A stretch of 39,379 bases of DNA from Campylobacterales bacterium (GCA_027068765.1 JAMOMC010000071.1:1-39379), one strand, 5' to 3'. Shown: positions 1 through 9,867, counted from the first letter of the stretch. Made by a program: numbers and translations. The notes: generated from the letters alone by a model not told the origin.

Positions 1-347
1 TAACTATAGATAAAGGAAGAACACATGACTTTAATCTTTTCAAAAAAAGTAAAGCAACTAGAAAAATAATATTGAGTCAAGTTCTTGCTGATTTAGGTTA
101 TGTAGGTATAGATAAAATCTGCCCAAATTCTAAGATACCAAATAAAAAAACTAAAAAGAATCCTTTGAGTAAAGATGATAAAAAAGAGAATCGTAAACTA
201 TCAGCTAAACGAATAATTAAAGTATTTAAAATCGTTAAATATCCTTATCGAAATAGGCGAAAAAGATTTGGTTTGAGGATGAACCTTATTTGTGCTATTG
301 TTAATATTGATTCAGAACCTATAAAAACGGTTGTTTGTGGTGATTGA
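1..347 (+). pseudogene. IS5-type transposase, C-terminal fragment lacking the catalytic Glu region
   Basis: The frame is open from the window edge (first full codon at base 3) to a TGA at 345-347, so the gene starts outside the window. The residues read like the end of a DDE transposase of the IS5 superfamily: an early HDF-LFK stretch, ADLGYVGI (the region of the second catalytic Asp), a basic KKTKKNPLSK segment and the closing YRNRRKRFGLR-NL motif. Between SAKRII (about base 220) and KVFKIVKYP this family normally has a short segment with the catalytic Glu (EHV or ENV, followed by RRLK). Here it is missing while the frame stays open, so a small in-frame deletion is likely and the product should be inactive. 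The family call is from memory of the motif pattern. Confidence 0.75.
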
Positions 348-494
348 AGTTTGTTTTAGGAGAAGTCTATTATACATTCAAAAGAATTATAAGAAATGTT
401 AGATAGTTTGGTTCATATTCTCTCGCCCGTAGCATTTATAAAATCTATACTTTTGCTTTCTTTAGATTTAATCTCAATAACATAATTATTTAGA

Positions 495-500
495 TAAAAT
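495..500 (+). promoter_or_regulatory. Possible -10 box for thrS-infC-lgt
   Basis: TAAAAT lies about 30 bases before the GTG start of thrS, in an AT-rich stretch between the transposase remnant and thrS. Campylobacterota housekeeping promoters usually have a recognisable -10 box but a weak -35, so this is a motif call only. The rest of 348-530 shows no gene; it probably holds the IS end and this promoter. Confidence 0.3.
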
Positions 501-530
501 AGCGACTATTTTAAAAACAGTGAGGTTTAT

Positions 531-2345
531 GTGGACGAAATACTAATAGGCATAAAAAAAGATGGTGAGATTTTTGATATTCAAAGTGCTGATATAGAAA
601 ATTTAACTGGTGAAAATATACTGTACGATAACTCAAGTGAGGCTTTAGAAATTATTCGCCATTCAACCGCACATTTGATGGCACAAGCTATAAAGATATT
701 ATATCCAGATGCAAAGTTTTTTGTAGGACCGGTGATTGAAGATGGGTTTTATTATGATTTTAGAACCAAAGAGAAGATAAACGATACAGACTTAAAAGCT
801 ATCGAAAAACAGATGAAATCTCTTATCAAGAAGAAACTTCCAATTGAAAAATATAGTATAAGTAAAACTGATGTATTGGAAAAATTTGCAGATGATGATT
901 TGAAGCAAGAGGTGCTAAAAAGAATTGAAGATGAAAATATAACTATCTATAAACAAGGTGAGTTTGAAGATTTGTGTCGGGGTCCTCATGTGCCAAACAC
1001 TAAACTGCTACACAACTTTAAACTAACTCGTGTAGCAGGTGCATATCTTGGTGGAGATGAAAAAAGAGAGATGCTTACACGAGTTTATGGTACTGCATTT
1101 GCTGATAAAGAGAGTTTGAAAGAGCATCTTGCGATAATTGAAGAGGCAAAAAAAAGAGACCATAGAAAATTAGGTAGAGAGTTAGATCTTTTTACTTTTG
1201 ATGATGAGATTGGAGCGGGACTTCCTATATGGCTTCCAAATGGTGCAAGACTTAGAAGTAAACTAGAAAATCTTCTTTTTAAAGCTCATAGGAAAAGAGG
1301 TTATCAACCTGTTCGTGCTCCTGAGATTTTAAAATCAGATGCTTGGAAAGTTAGTGGGCACTATCAAAACTATGGTGAAAATATGTACTTTACTACTATT
1401 GATGATGTTGAGTATGGGATTAAACCTATGAACTGTTTGGGGCATATCAAGGTTTATCAAAACTCTCTTAGAAGTTATCGTGACTTGCCACTTAAGTTTT
1501 TTGAATATGGTGTGGTTCATCGGCATGAAAAAAGTGGTGTTATGCATGGGTTGTTTAGAGTTCGTGAATTTACTCAAGATGATGCACATATATTTTGTAT
1601 GCCTTCGCAGATTAAAGATAATGTTATAGAAGTTTTGGGCTTTGTTGATGATATTATGAAAAGTTTTGGTTTTTCGTATGCTCTTGAAATCTCAACTAGA
1701 CCAGATAAAGCAATTGGTGATGAAAAAGTTTGGGAAGTTGCTACAGATGGCTTAAAAGATGCACTTGATGAAAATGGCATCTCTTATGAAATTGATGAAG
1801 GTGGTGGAGCATTTTATGGTCCAAAGATTGATATCAAAATCACAGATGCACTAAAAAGAAAATGGCAATGCGGAACAATCCAAATTGATTTTAATCTACC
1901 AGAGAGATTTGGACTAACATACAATAATGAAAACAATGAAAAATCCCAGCCTGTGATGATACATCGTGCAATTCTTGGCTCTTTTGAGAGATTTATCGGA
2001 ATTTTGATTGAGCATGTTGGTGGAGAGTTTCCATTTTTTATAGCTCCTACTCAGATTATTGTTATTCCTGTTGCCGAGACTCATTTGGATTATGCTAAAG
2101 AGATTGCAAATGAGCTTATGGAGATGGAGATTGATTGTGAGATTTCAAGTAAAAATGAGAGTTTAAGTAAACGAATTAGAGTAGCAGAAAAACAAAAGCC
2201 TCCTATGATTTTAGTAGTAGGAGATGAAGAGATTGATAATAAAACCGTTGCTTTAAGGGATAGAAGAGAAAGAAAACAGTATAATTTAACAAAAGCTGAA
2301 TTTTATAACATAATAAAGGAGAAAATGGATGAGGTACACTTTTGA
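531..2345 (+). CDS. thrS: Threonine--tRNA ligase
   Basis: Charges tRNA-Thr with threonine in the cytoplasm. The 604-residue protein has the editing-domain motif HSTAH (His44 and His48) and CRGPH, then the class II catalytic core: PMNCLGH with a zinc-binding Cys, motif 2 around [16 protein letters not shown] with a zinc-ligand His, and motif 3 [11 protein letters not shown]. The C-terminal anticodon-binding domain starts near [11 protein letters not shown]. Only about 40 residues precede HSTAH, against about 70 in the E. coli enzyme, so the N-terminal TGS domain is shortened or absent. The start is GTG with GAGG upstream at about 522-525. The stop overlaps the infC start by four bases, so the two are translationally coupled. 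Confidence 0.97.
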   Translation: MDEILIGIKKDGEIFDIQSADIENLTGENILYDNSSEALEIIRHSTAHLMAQAIKILYPDAKFFVGPVIEDGFYYDFRTKEKINDTDLKAIEKQMKSLIKKKLPIEKYSISKTDVLEKFADDDLKQEVLKRIEDENITIYKQGEFEDLCRGPHVPNTKLLHNFKLTRVAGAYLGGDEKREMLTRVYGTAFADKESLKEHLAIIEEAKKRDHRKLGRELDLFTFDDEIGAGLPIWLPNGARLRSKLENLLFKAHRKRGYQPVRAPEILKSDAWKVSGHYQNYGENMYFTTIDDVEYGIKPMNCLGHIKVYQNSLRSYRDLPLKFFEYGVVHRHEKSGVMHGLFRVREFTQDDAHIFCMPSQIKDNVIEVLGFVDDIMKSFGFSYALEISTRPDKAIGDEKVWEVATDGLKDALDENGISYEIDEGGGAFYGPKIDIKITDALKRKWQCGTIQIDFNLPERFGLTYNNENNEKSQPVMIHRAILGSFERFIGILIEHVGGEFPFFIAPTQIIVIPVAETHLDYAKEIANELMEMEIDCEISSKNESLSKRIRVAEKQKPPMILVVGDEEIDNKTVALRDRRERKQYNLTKAEFYNIIKEKMDEVHF

Positions 2346-2875
2346 ATAGAGGCAAAGGCAAAAGAGACGAAACAAGACTAAATGAAGATATAAGATTTCC
2401 AGAAGTTCGCTGTATGAGCGATGATGGAGAACAACATGGTATAATTTCCTCAAGAGATGCACTTGAAATTGCAAGAGATAAAGGTATGGATTTGGTGTTA
2501 ATAGCAGCAGATGCAAAACCTCCTGTTTGTAAGATTATGGATTATGGTAAATTCAAATATCAACAAGAGAAGAAGAAAAAAGAGGCAAAGAAAAACCAAA
2601 AAAAGATAGAAGTCAAAGAGATAAAGCTGTCTGTAAAAATCGCCGACAATGACATAAGCTACAAGATAAAACATGCAAGAGAATTTTTAGAGTCTGGAAA
2701 ACATGTAAAATTTAGAGTATTTTTAAGAGGTAGAGAGATGTCAAACCCACAAGCTGGAAAAGATGTGCTAAATCGTGTCTGGCCAATGGTTGAGGATGTT
2801 GCTATAAAAGAGCATGAGCCTAAATTTGAAGGACGATATATAAATATGTACACAGTTCCCAAAAAAGATACCTAA
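2342..2875 (+). CDS. infC: Translation initiation factor IF-3
   Basis: Binds the 30S subunit, keeps it apart from 50S and checks start-codon selection. The 177-residue protein has the N-terminal domain with NEDIR and the [19 protein letters not shown] signature (about residues 49-68), a Lys-rich linker (about 73-88) and a C-terminal domain with KHAREFL and RGREM. It starts at a TTG that overlaps the thrS stop, with GAGG about 10 bases upstream. A non-AUG start is typical of infC, where IF-3 discriminates against its own start codon. That autoregulation is known from E. coli (AUU start) and inferred here. The usual followers rpmI and rplT are absent; lgt comes next. Confidence 0.97.
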   Translation: MNRGKGKRDETRLNEDIRFPEVRCMSDDGEQHGIISSRDALEIARDKGMDLVLIAADAKPPVCKIMDYGKFKYQQEKKKKEAKKNQKKIEVKEIKLSVKIADNDISYKIKHAREFLESGKHVKFRVFLRGREMSNPQAGKDVLNRVWPMVEDVAIKEHEPKFEGRYINMYTVPKKDT

Positions 2876-2901
2876 AATTTGGACTTTAAAAAGGCAAAAA
2901 G

Positions 2902-3729
2902 ATAGTATCGTTTTGGAACAACATATATGCAAACTTCAATCCAGTAGCATTTGAATTTTTTAGTATTCAGGTTCGCTGGTACGGCATTATGTATGTTACA
3001 GCTTTACTTACAGCTACTCTTTTTGCATATTACATTGTAAGAAAAGACAAACTCCCCATACCAAAACCTTTACTTGATAGCTATATAATTTGGGTTGAAA
3101 TAGGCGTGATTTTAGGAGCAAAACTAGGGTATGTTTTATTTTATGACCCTTATTTGTCTGATTATCTTTTAGAGCCTTGGCAAATGTTTAATCCATTTGA
3201 TGAGCAAGGAGAGTTTGTGGGAATTGCTGGATTTAGCTACCATGGGGCTTTGCTTGGATTTTTTTTGGCATCTACTCTGTTTTCATTTGTGCATAAGATT
3301 AACCAATGGTATATGCTTGATGTTGTCTCTATCGCAATTGCCTTAGGGTATACTTTTGGCAGAGTTGGAAACTTTTTAAATCAAGAGCTTATTGGAAGAG
3401 AGACTAACCTTCCTTGGGGAATTTATGTAGATGGAGTATTAAGGCATCCTTCTCAACTTTATGAAGCATTTTTGGAAGGGGTTGTTGTTTTTACTATCTT
3501 ATATTTATATAGAAAACAAAAAAGTTTTAATGGAGAGTTAATTGCACTTTATATGTTATTATATGCTATTGCAAGATTTGTAGCGGAGTTTTTTAGAGAG
3601 CCAGATATACAGATAGGATATGTCTACTTTGGTTGGATGACAAAAGGACAAGAGTTCTCAATCTTGATGATGATTTTTGCTTTTATACTTTATATGTACC
3701 GTAAAAAAATAGGAGAGACGACGCTGTGA
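2902..3729 (+). CDS. lgt: Prolipoprotein diacylglyceryl transferase
   Basis: Transfers diacylglycerol from phosphatidylglycerol to the lipobox Cys of prelipoproteins, at the inner membrane. Visible motifs are YHGALLGF (usually HGG), GRVGNFLNQELIGRET (catalytic Arg and Glu region), HPSQLYEA and ARFVAEFFREPD, with several hydrophobic segments. The first ATG in frame is at 2989, but the frame encodes a convincing Lgt N-terminus upstream of it (WNNIYANFNPVAF, then VRWYG). No ATG, GTG or TTG occurs between the in-frame stop at 2887 and 2989. ATA at 2902 lies seven bases after AAGG (2891-2894) and would give 275 residues, close to the family length; I chose it as the probable start. The conservative alternative is 2989. 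The stop overlaps the next gene by four bases. Confidence 0.93.
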   Translation: MVSFWNNIYANFNPVAFEFFSIQVRWYGIMYVTALLTATLFAYYIVRKDKLPIPKPLLDSYIIWVEIGVILGAKLGYVLFYDPYLSDYLLEPWQMFNPFDEQGEFVGIAGFSYHGALLGFFLASTLFSFVHKINQWYMLDVVSIAIALGYTFGRVGNFLNQELIGRETNLPWGIYVDGVLRHPSQLYEAFLEGVVVFTILYLYRKQKSFNGELIALYMLLYAIARFVAEFFREPDIQIGYVYFGWMTKGQEFSILMMIFAFILYMYRKKIGETTL

Positions 3730-5180
3730 ATGATATTTTTAATGCAATAAATGGATTTTTATCAGATATACTTTTTTTTGATATTTTATTTGGACAAGTT
3801 GAAGATACAACTATACCTTTTCTTGTGGCTTGGCTGATTGTTGGTGGAATTTTTTTAACACTAAAAATGGGCTTTGTAAACTTAAGAATGCTAAAACACT
3901 CTTTTCAAATAGTAACAGGAAAGTACAAAACCAAAGATGATAAAGGTCAAATCACGCCATTTGAGTCACTAACAACCGCACTCTCAGCAACAGTTGGACT
4001 TGGAAATATCGCAGGTGTTGCCATAGCTATCTCAATCGGAGGTGCTGGGGCTACATTTTGGATGATTATAGCTGGATTTTTAGGAATGACCTTAAAATTT
4101 ACCGAAGTTACATTATCTGTTAAACATAGAGAATTTTTAAAAGATGGTTCTATCATGGGTGGTGGTATGGAGTATCTATCTCGTGGACTTGCTGAAAAAG
4201 GGATGGCTGGTTTTGGAAAAGTATTGGCAATCATCTTTGCGATATTTATGATAGGTGGTGCAATTGGTGGAGGAAATACTTTTCAAGTATCTCAAGCACT
4301 TGGAGTTGTTCAGCAAGAGGTGCCATTTTTAGAGCAGTATCCTATAGTTTTTGGTATAACACTTGCATTGATTACTGGTGCGGTTATCATAGGTGGTATA
4401 AAAAGAATTGCCCACACTACTGTAAAAATTGTCCCTTCGATGGTTCTTATATATGTGAGTGCTTCACTTTGGATACTCTTAACAAACTTCACACAAATTC
4501 CAGCTGCATTTTCTTTAATTTTTAGCGAAGCTTTTGCCCCAACAGCAGTTGCAGGAGGTATGATAGGTGTTATCGTTCAAGGTTTTCAAAGAGCAGTATT
4601 TTCTAGTGAAGCGGGTCTTGGCTCAGCTGGTATAGCCCATGCTCCTGCTCGTGTAAAATACCCCGTAAGACAAGGAATGGTCTCTTTGTATGAGCCTTTT
4701 ATAGATACAATTGTGGTCTGTACCATGACTGCACTTGTAATCATCATAACAGGTGTTTATGACCCTGCAAACGGCTACAAAGAACTCATAGATAGCGGAC
4801 AAGGAGCAGCTTTAACGGCCGCAGCTTATGGAACTGTCATAAGTTGGTTTCCGATTATCTTAACTATATCTATAGTTTTGTTTGCATTTAGCACGATGAT
4901 CTCTTGGTCATATTATGGTGAGAGAGCTTGGGTTTATCTTTTTGGATCTAAATACTCTATTGTTTTTAAAGTTTTGTTTTTAATTTTTATTGTGATTGGA
5001 TCTGTTGTTAATACCTCTATCATGGTTGATTTTAGTTTTATGTTGTTGCTAGGGATGGCTCTACCTAATATCTTGGGGCTTTATATACTTAGTGGAGATG
5101 TGAAAAGAGAACTTGATCTGTATCTTGAAAAGTTGAAAAGTGGAGAACTGGATAAAGAGGCGATTAGGGATAGTTTTTAG
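3726..5180 (+). CDS. Alanine/glycine:cation symporter (AGCS family)
   Basis: Inner-membrane sodium-coupled uptake of alanine or glycine is the usual role of this family. The 484-residue protein is hydrophobic through most of its length. It carries family-typical stretches: a TALSATVGLGNIAGVA segment (about residues 83-98), GATFWMI, GGGNTFQVSQ, and SSEAGLGSAGIAHAPA (about 293-308). The C-terminus is charged. It starts at GTG overlapping the lgt stop (GTGA), suggesting translational coupling, though the two functions are unrelated. The exact amino-acid substrate and coupling ion cannot be read from the sequence. Confidence 0.92.
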   Translation: MNDIFNAINGFLSDILFFDILFGQVEDTTIPFLVAWLIVGGIFLTLKMGFVNLRMLKHSFQIVTGKYKTKDDKGQITPFESLTTALSATVGLGNIAGVAIAISIGGAGATFWMIIAGFLGMTLKFTEVTLSVKHREFLKDGSIMGGGMEYLSRGLAEKGMAGFGKVLAIIFAIFMIGGAIGGGNTFQVSQALGVVQQEVPFLEQYPIVFGITLALITGAVIIGGIKRIAHTTVKIVPSMVLIYVSASLWILLTNFTQIPAAFSLIFSEAFAPTAVAGGMIGVIVQGFQRAVFSSEAGLGSAGIAHAPARVKYPVRQGMVSLYEPFIDTIVVCTMTALVIIITGVYDPANGYKELIDSGQGAALTAAAYGTVISWFPIILTISIVLFAFSTMISWSYYGERAWVYLFGSKYSIVFKVLFLIFIVIGSVVNTSIMVDFSFMLLLGMALPNILGLYILSGDVKRELDLYLEKLKSGELDKEAIRDSF

Positions 5181-5258
5181 GATATATCTCTAATCTTTAA
5201 ACTAAAGAGAAACTTCATACCAACTTAGATAATATTATTCTAAATTATAGAGGGAATA

Positions 5259-8009
5259 ATGTTAGAAATTTTCAAACAACAAAATAGTTTTTTAACAAGA
5301 GCAAAAGAGAATAACAGTATAAAGTATATACTTGATTTTGATAAAAATGGCTCTTTTGTTGAAGTTTGCGATAAAAAGTTAAAACCTATAAATAGTATCG
5401 ATTTTAGAGTTTATAATGGGCTTGATAGAGAGATTTTACAGCTTATTCAAAAAAGCCAACAAGATGATTTTTTTCAGATAAGTTGGGAAGAAGAGAGCTC
5501 TTGTGTCTATCTTCATAAACACTTAAGGCTTTTGGAGCTTTTGAGAGTTAGTGATAAGTTTTTTACAAAAGATGATAAACAAATTGTATTTGAAGAGGGT
5601 ATATTTGAGATTGATTTAAAGGTTTTAAAGAGTAAAGATGGCAAGCTTCTTTGTCATCCTTTCATAATTGGTAGTGAAAATTTTAAATTTTTGACTCCTA
5701 GTTATGTACTAGATAAAAACACAATCAAACAAATCAAAAGTATAGGAGAAAACTTTAATCAATTAGAGAGTTTTGATACAGTTATAGATGCAGATAAGCT
5801 AGAGGAGTTTTTGACTATATTTGTTACTCATTTTGAAAATATAAATATCAAATATGAAGAGTATGAGCTTAGTTTTGAAAAAGAGAAAAAGCTTATAAGA
5901 CCTGCTGTTATATTTGAAAAAGTGACAGTTGACAATGAGCTGGTTTTAAGGCTCTCTGCTACCATTGGTAAGCTTCATCCTGCTTTTTTTAATGATTTTA
6001 ATATCACTAAAATTGTACTTGTAAATGATTTATCTCATACTATCAAAGTTTATGAGTGTGATTTTAGTGAAGTTTTTGAAATTTATAGTTTTATTTTTAA
6101 GAGTTTAACATCACTAAAGAGAGCTAAAAAAGCTAATTTTAGTGAAGAAGATGGGCTTTTTGTCATAGATGAAGAGCTTTCAAGTGAGTTTATATTTAAA
6201 AATCTACAAACCATCATAAGCAAAGCCGAACTTTTTGGAAGTGATAAACTAAAAGCATACAAATACTCAACACTCAAACCGACTTTAAATGTCTCTTTTA
6301 AAGATAAAGTTGATTTTTTAGGAAATGATGAAGTTACTGTTAGCATTGGCGAAGAGAAGTTTAATATATTTGATATGATATCTCTGTATAAAAAACACTC
6401 CTATATTCCGTTAAAGAGTGGTGAAAAATCGATAGTAGAGAAATCATATATCTCAAAATTGGAGCGGATTTTTAAAAAAGATGGCAAAAAAATTAAGGTA
6501 TCTTTTTTTGATTTACCAGAGATTGAAGAGCTTATATCGCAAAAAAACCAAAAAGCTTTTAGCGATAGTAGAGAGTTTTACAATGGATTTAATTCACTAA
6601 AATCATCAAAAGCAAGACTTCCAAAACTAGAGGGCATAGTATTAAGAGATTATCAAAAATATGGAGTAAAATGGCTAAAGTATCTATATGACAACGATTT
6701 TGGTGGCTGTTTGGCGGATGATATGGGACTTGGAAAAACTATTCAAGCTATCTCTTTACTCTCATATATCTATCCAAAAACAAAAACTCCTTCACTAATT
6801 GTCATGCCAAAAAGTCTACTTACAAATTGGCAAAATGAGATAGACAAATTTAATCCAAATCTATCATATTATCTCTATTATGGGCAAGATAGAGATACAA
6901 AAATGTTTAAAACTCACAATTTAATTTTGACAACTTATGCCATAACTAGAAATGATATAGAGAAACTAAAAGAGTATAAATTTGACACCATAATCCTAGA
7001 TGAGTCACAAAATATTAAAAATAGTGACTCAAAAATATCAAAAGCGGTTATGTTACTTGAAGCTAAACATAAATTTGCCCTTAGTGGTACACCGATAGAG
7101 AACTCTCTTTTTGAACTCTACTCACTTTTTAGGTTTATAAACAATGGAATGTTCTCAACTATAAGTGCATTTAAAAAAGATTTTGTAGTTCCTATCCAAG
7201 CAGGGGCAGATGAAAATACGGCAAAAGTGTTGAAGGCAAAAATTTCACCATTTTTATTAAGACGATTGAAAATGGATGTATTGAGTGATTTGCCTCCAAA
7301 ACAAGAGCAAGTTGTTTATGTTGATATGGACGAAGAGCATAAGAAGTTTTATGAGAAAAAAAGAGCATATTATAAAACTATCTTAAATGACCAGATAGCA
7401 ACAAGTGGCATAGAAAAATCAAAATTTGCAATTTTTCAAGCCTTTAATGATCTTAGACAGATAGCCTCAGCACCTGAGCTTAAAAGTGACAATACCATAG
7501 CTTCTTCAAAAATTGAAACCCTTTTTGAGATGCTAGGCGATATCATAGCCAATAATCACAAAGTGTTGATATTTGCAAACTTTTTAGGCTCACTTGATCT
7601 CATAGCAAATAGAGCTACAAGTGAGGGATATGAGTATCTTTTGATGACAGGAAGTACAAGAGATAGACAGAGCCTTGTTGATAAGTTTCAAAATGATAAA
7701 AAATATTCACTATTTTTGATGACACTCAAAGTTGGAGGAGTTGGATTAAATCTAACTTCTGCTGATTATGTTTTTATATTTGATCCATGGTGGAACAAGG
7801 CGGCTGAAAATCAGGCGATTGATAGGACACATAGAATTGGACAAAAAAACAGAGTTTTTAGTTATAGAATGATCACAAAAGATAGTATTGAAGAGAAGAT
7901 ATTGGAGCTTCAAAACCAAAAACAGGATTTGACTGATATGATTATAAGTGGTGATGAAGGTGGGCTAAAACAGCTTACTAGTTCGGATTTAAATTATATA
8001 TTAGGGTAG
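5259..8009 (+). CDS. SNF2-family helicase with SNF2-associated N-terminal region
   Basis: A 916-residue ATP-dependent DNA translocase. The C-terminal half has the full SNF2 motif set: LRDYQKYGVKWL, Walker A DMGLGKT (about residues 487-494), the motif II box DESQ (about 581-584), SGTPIENS, and in the second lobe GGVGLNLTSAD, FDPWWN and QAIDRTHRIGQ (about 850-860). Residues 1 to about 450 lack zinc motifs. The stretch near 350-410 (GEEKFNIFDMISLY, YIPLKSGEKS) resembles the SNF2-helicase-associated region of bacterial RapA-like proteins. It has its own RBS (AGAGGG at 5249-5254), an upstream gap of 78 bases, and directly abuts the next gene. Cellular role unknown; chromatin-style, repair or defence functions are all possible. 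Confidence 0.93.
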   Translation: MLEIFKQQNSFLTRAKENNSIKYILDFDKNGSFVEVCDKKLKPINSIDFRVYNGLDREILQLIQKSQQDDFFQISWEEESSCVYLHKHLRLLELLRVSDKFFTKDDKQIVFEEGIFEIDLKVLKSKDGKLLCHPFIIGSENFKFLTPSYVLDKNTIKQIKSIGENFNQLESFDTVIDADKLEEFLTIFVTHFENINIKYEEYELSFEKEKKLIRPAVIFEKVTVDNELVLRLSATIGKLHPAFFNDFNITKIVLVNDLSHTIKVYECDFSEVFEIYSFIFKSLTSLKRAKKANFSEEDGLFVIDEELSSEFIFKNLQTIISKAELFGSDKLKAYKYSTLKPTLNVSFKDKVDFLGNDEVTVSIGEEKFNIFDMISLYKKHSYIPLKSGEKSIVEKSYISKLERIFKKDGKKIKVSFFDLPEIEELISQKNQKAFSDSREFYNGFNSLKSSKARLPKLEGIVLRDYQKYGVKWLKYLYDNDFGGCLADDMGLGKTIQAISLLSYIYPKTKTPSLIVMPKSLLTNWQNEIDKFNPNLSYYLYYGQDRDTKMFKTHNLILTTYAITRNDIEKLKEYKFDTIILDESQNIKNSDSKISKAVMLLEAKHKFALSGTPIENSLFELYSLFRFINNGMFSTISAFKKDFVVPIQAGADENTAKVLKAKISPFLLRRLKMDVLSDLPPKQEQVVYVDMDEEHKKFYEKKRAYYKTILNDQIATSGIEKSKFAIFQAFNDLRQIASAPELKSDNTIASSKIETLFEMLGDIIANNHKVLIFANFLGSLDLIANRATSEGYEYLLMTGSTRDRQSLVDKFQNDKKYSLFLMTLKVGGVGLNLTSADYVFIFDPWWNKAAENQAIDRTHRIGQKNRVFSYRMITKDSIEEKILELQNQKQDLTDMIISGDEGGLKQLTSSDLNYILG

Positions 8010-9821
8010 ATGATGGAGTTTTTGAAATTAGACAAAAGAGAGTTAGAAAAAATCTTAATAGAGCCTACTAAAAATCAACTACTTGAGCTTTTAAACTTTA
8101 TATATGATATTTTAACACTAGATGAGATGATGGCAATTCCCGAAAAATTAAAATCTAAAAAGAGCCGAAATCAAATAGCAAAATATACCATTAGTGATCT
8201 ATTTATAAAGCTATTAAAGAGTGAAGATCTTCGTACAAGAGTTTACAAAAAGCTTACTCAAACTCCTATATCAAAATATTTGTATGAGCGATTAGTATGG
8301 GAAAAAAATCGTATTTTAGCTTATGAAATTACAGAGAAATTTAAATTAGAATTTAGACCAATTGAAACAGCTAGATATGGTTGGAATGAACAAAACTTAG
8401 ATGATGAGCTAGTTTTAATTACTCAAGGGTGTAACTTTGGATATGGTGATAGTAGTGAAATTTTATATATAAATGATGATATAAAATCTATCTTAAAAAT
8501 ATTTATGGCACTTCCAAAAGATTATTATCTCTCACCTTCACCTAATCAAATTGAGAGTGAGTACAATTATAACAATGAGTCTGAGATTTTAGAGTTTATC
8601 AATGTCATATCTGGCATGTTAAAAAGCAACTTGGTAGAGATTGGAAAAACAGGTGATAAGCCACTAAATAAAACTCTAAATATTTTAAAATCCTCCACCT
8701 CTATAAGAGAGTTTTTTAGCCAAAAAAAGATGGATATTTTAGCAACTGACATGTTAACTAGAAGTTTTTATAATTACTACTTTACCAAGGGTTTTAAAGA
8801 AGATGAGCTTTTGAGCTTAAAAGAGTTTGTGAAGTTAAAGTTTGAAGATAGGCTTTCATTTTTCATATCAAGAATTTTCGCTTCGCATCTTAAAAAAGTT
8901 AGATTTGATGACTATTATACAAAAGAGATAGAGCTTTTTGATTTGTTAAAAAAGATTATAAATGAGATGCCAAAAGATGAGTTTATAGAGTTTGACAATA
9001 TCTTATCTTATTGTAAATATAGAGATTATAGATTTGATTTTGAAAGCAGATATAAAACTTATGATTACTATATGGATTGTGAAATACTCACATTTGACCA
9101 AGATGTTGTAACAGATACTCTTTATGCAAATGCAAATTATGAGATTATATTTTTTGAACCTATATTAAAAGCTTCATTTTTTTATCTAGCATCTTTAGGA
9201 TTAGTGGAGATAAAGTATAGCGAGCCTGTTTCTCTTTATGCAGTTACAGCGGTAGGGAAACCATACTTAAGTGTGTGGGATGGTTTAGAGGAGATTAAAC
9301 TAACTAGCCTTGGTAAATATATATTTGATTTTAGTAAAACTTACACAAAAAAAGAGTTAAAAGTACAAAAAAGAGAGGTCAAATTTGATGAATACAAACC
9401 GATAATCACACTGCAAAATGAAGATGCACTCATGATTGCAAAACTAGACCCATATACAGAGAAGTATGATACAAATAGATATATATTAAGTTATAGCAAA
9501 ATCTTTAAAGATTGCAAAACATATAAAGCTTTAGAGTTTAAGATAGATGGCTTTTATAAAAATATCGAAAAAAATCCTCCAAAAATCTTTGTAGATTTTT
9601 TTGAAGATATCAAAAAATCATCTAACCTTCTAAAAAGAGAGTTAAAACTAATCACCATCAAGCTTCACAACAACAAAAAATTACTAGAGCTATTTATGAC
9701 AAATAAAAAATTACAAGAGATTATCATAAAAGCAGAAGGACATAGAATTGTCGTCTCAAAAGACAATCTTGCTAAACTTACAAAGATAGTTAAGGAAAAT
9801 GGGTTTTTTATAGACTTTTAA
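8010..9821 (+). CDS. Uncharacterised 603-residue protein paired with the SNF2 helicase
   Basis: I do not recognise this protein with confidence. Its ATG follows the helicase stop with no gap (TAGATG), so the two are almost certainly co-translated. It has no signal peptide, no membrane segment and few Cys residues. The N-terminal part (about 1-120) is helical and Lys/Leu-rich, with repeated Leu-rich stretches (for example LLELLNFIYDILTLDEM). The last part (about 455-603) has a beta-like segment followed by KIFVDFFEDIKKSS and a closing GHRIVVSKDNLAKL. This layout faintly recalls the XPB/Ssl2-like helicase-associated domain found beside some bacterial helicases; that resemblance is an impression only. 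Working guess: a nucleic-acid-binding or regulatory partner of the helicase. Confidence 0.85.
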   Translation: MMEFLKLDKRELEKILIEPTKNQLLELLNFIYDILTLDEMMAIPEKLKSKKSRNQIAKYTISDLFIKLLKSEDLRTRVYKKLTQTPISKYLYERLVWEKNRILAYEITEKFKLEFRPIETARYGWNEQNLDDELVLITQGCNFGYGDSSEILYINDDIKSILKIFMALPKDYYLSPSPNQIESEYNYNNESEILEFINVISGMLKSNLVEIGKTGDKPLNKTLNILKSSTSIREFFSQKKMDILATDMLTRSFYNYYFTKGFKEDELLSLKEFVKLKFEDRLSFFISRIFASHLKKVRFDDYYTKEIELFDLLKKIINEMPKDEFIEFDNILSYCKYRDYRFDFESRYKTYDYYMDCEILTFDQDVVTDTLYANANYEIIFFEPILKASFFYLASLGLVEIKYSEPVSLYAVTAVGKPYLSVWDGLEEIKLTSLGKYIFDFSKTYTKKELKVQKREVKFDEYKPIITLQNEDALMIAKLDPYTEKYDTNRYILSYSKIFKDCKTYKALEFKIDGFYKNIEKNPPKIFVDFFEDIKKSSNLLKRELKLITIKLHNNKKLLELFMTNKKLQEIIIKAEGHRIVVSKDNLAKLTKIVKENGFFIDF

Positions 9822-9840
9822 AAAAACAAAGGAGTCTAAA

Positions 9841-9864
9841 ATGTTTTTTAGATTATTTTCATAA
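9841..9864 (+). CDS. Possible seven-codon leader ORF before the methyltransferase
   Basis: ATG at 9841, seven codons and a TAA at 9862-9864. It has a strong Shine-Dalgarno sequence, AAAGGAG, at 9828-9834, whereas the methyltransferase ATG at 9868 has no obvious one. The two starts are in the same frame, three bases apart across the stop. Either ribosomes re-initiate after the short ORF, or an original longer N-terminus was cut by a stop codon. It also contains a weak AT-only inverted repeat (9835-9841 with 9846-9852). Confidence 0.35.
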   Translation: MFFRLFS

Positions 9865-9867
9865 ACG

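Noticed and set aside
5181-5215. A terminator behind the AGCS symporter gene
   Set aside because: Only a five-base CTTTA/TAAAG stem is possible, with mismatches and no T-run.
9835-9852. An inverted repeat before the methyltransferase as a terminator
   Set aside because: The seven-base arms are almost entirely A/T and the structure lies within the RBS and leader ORF; too weak.
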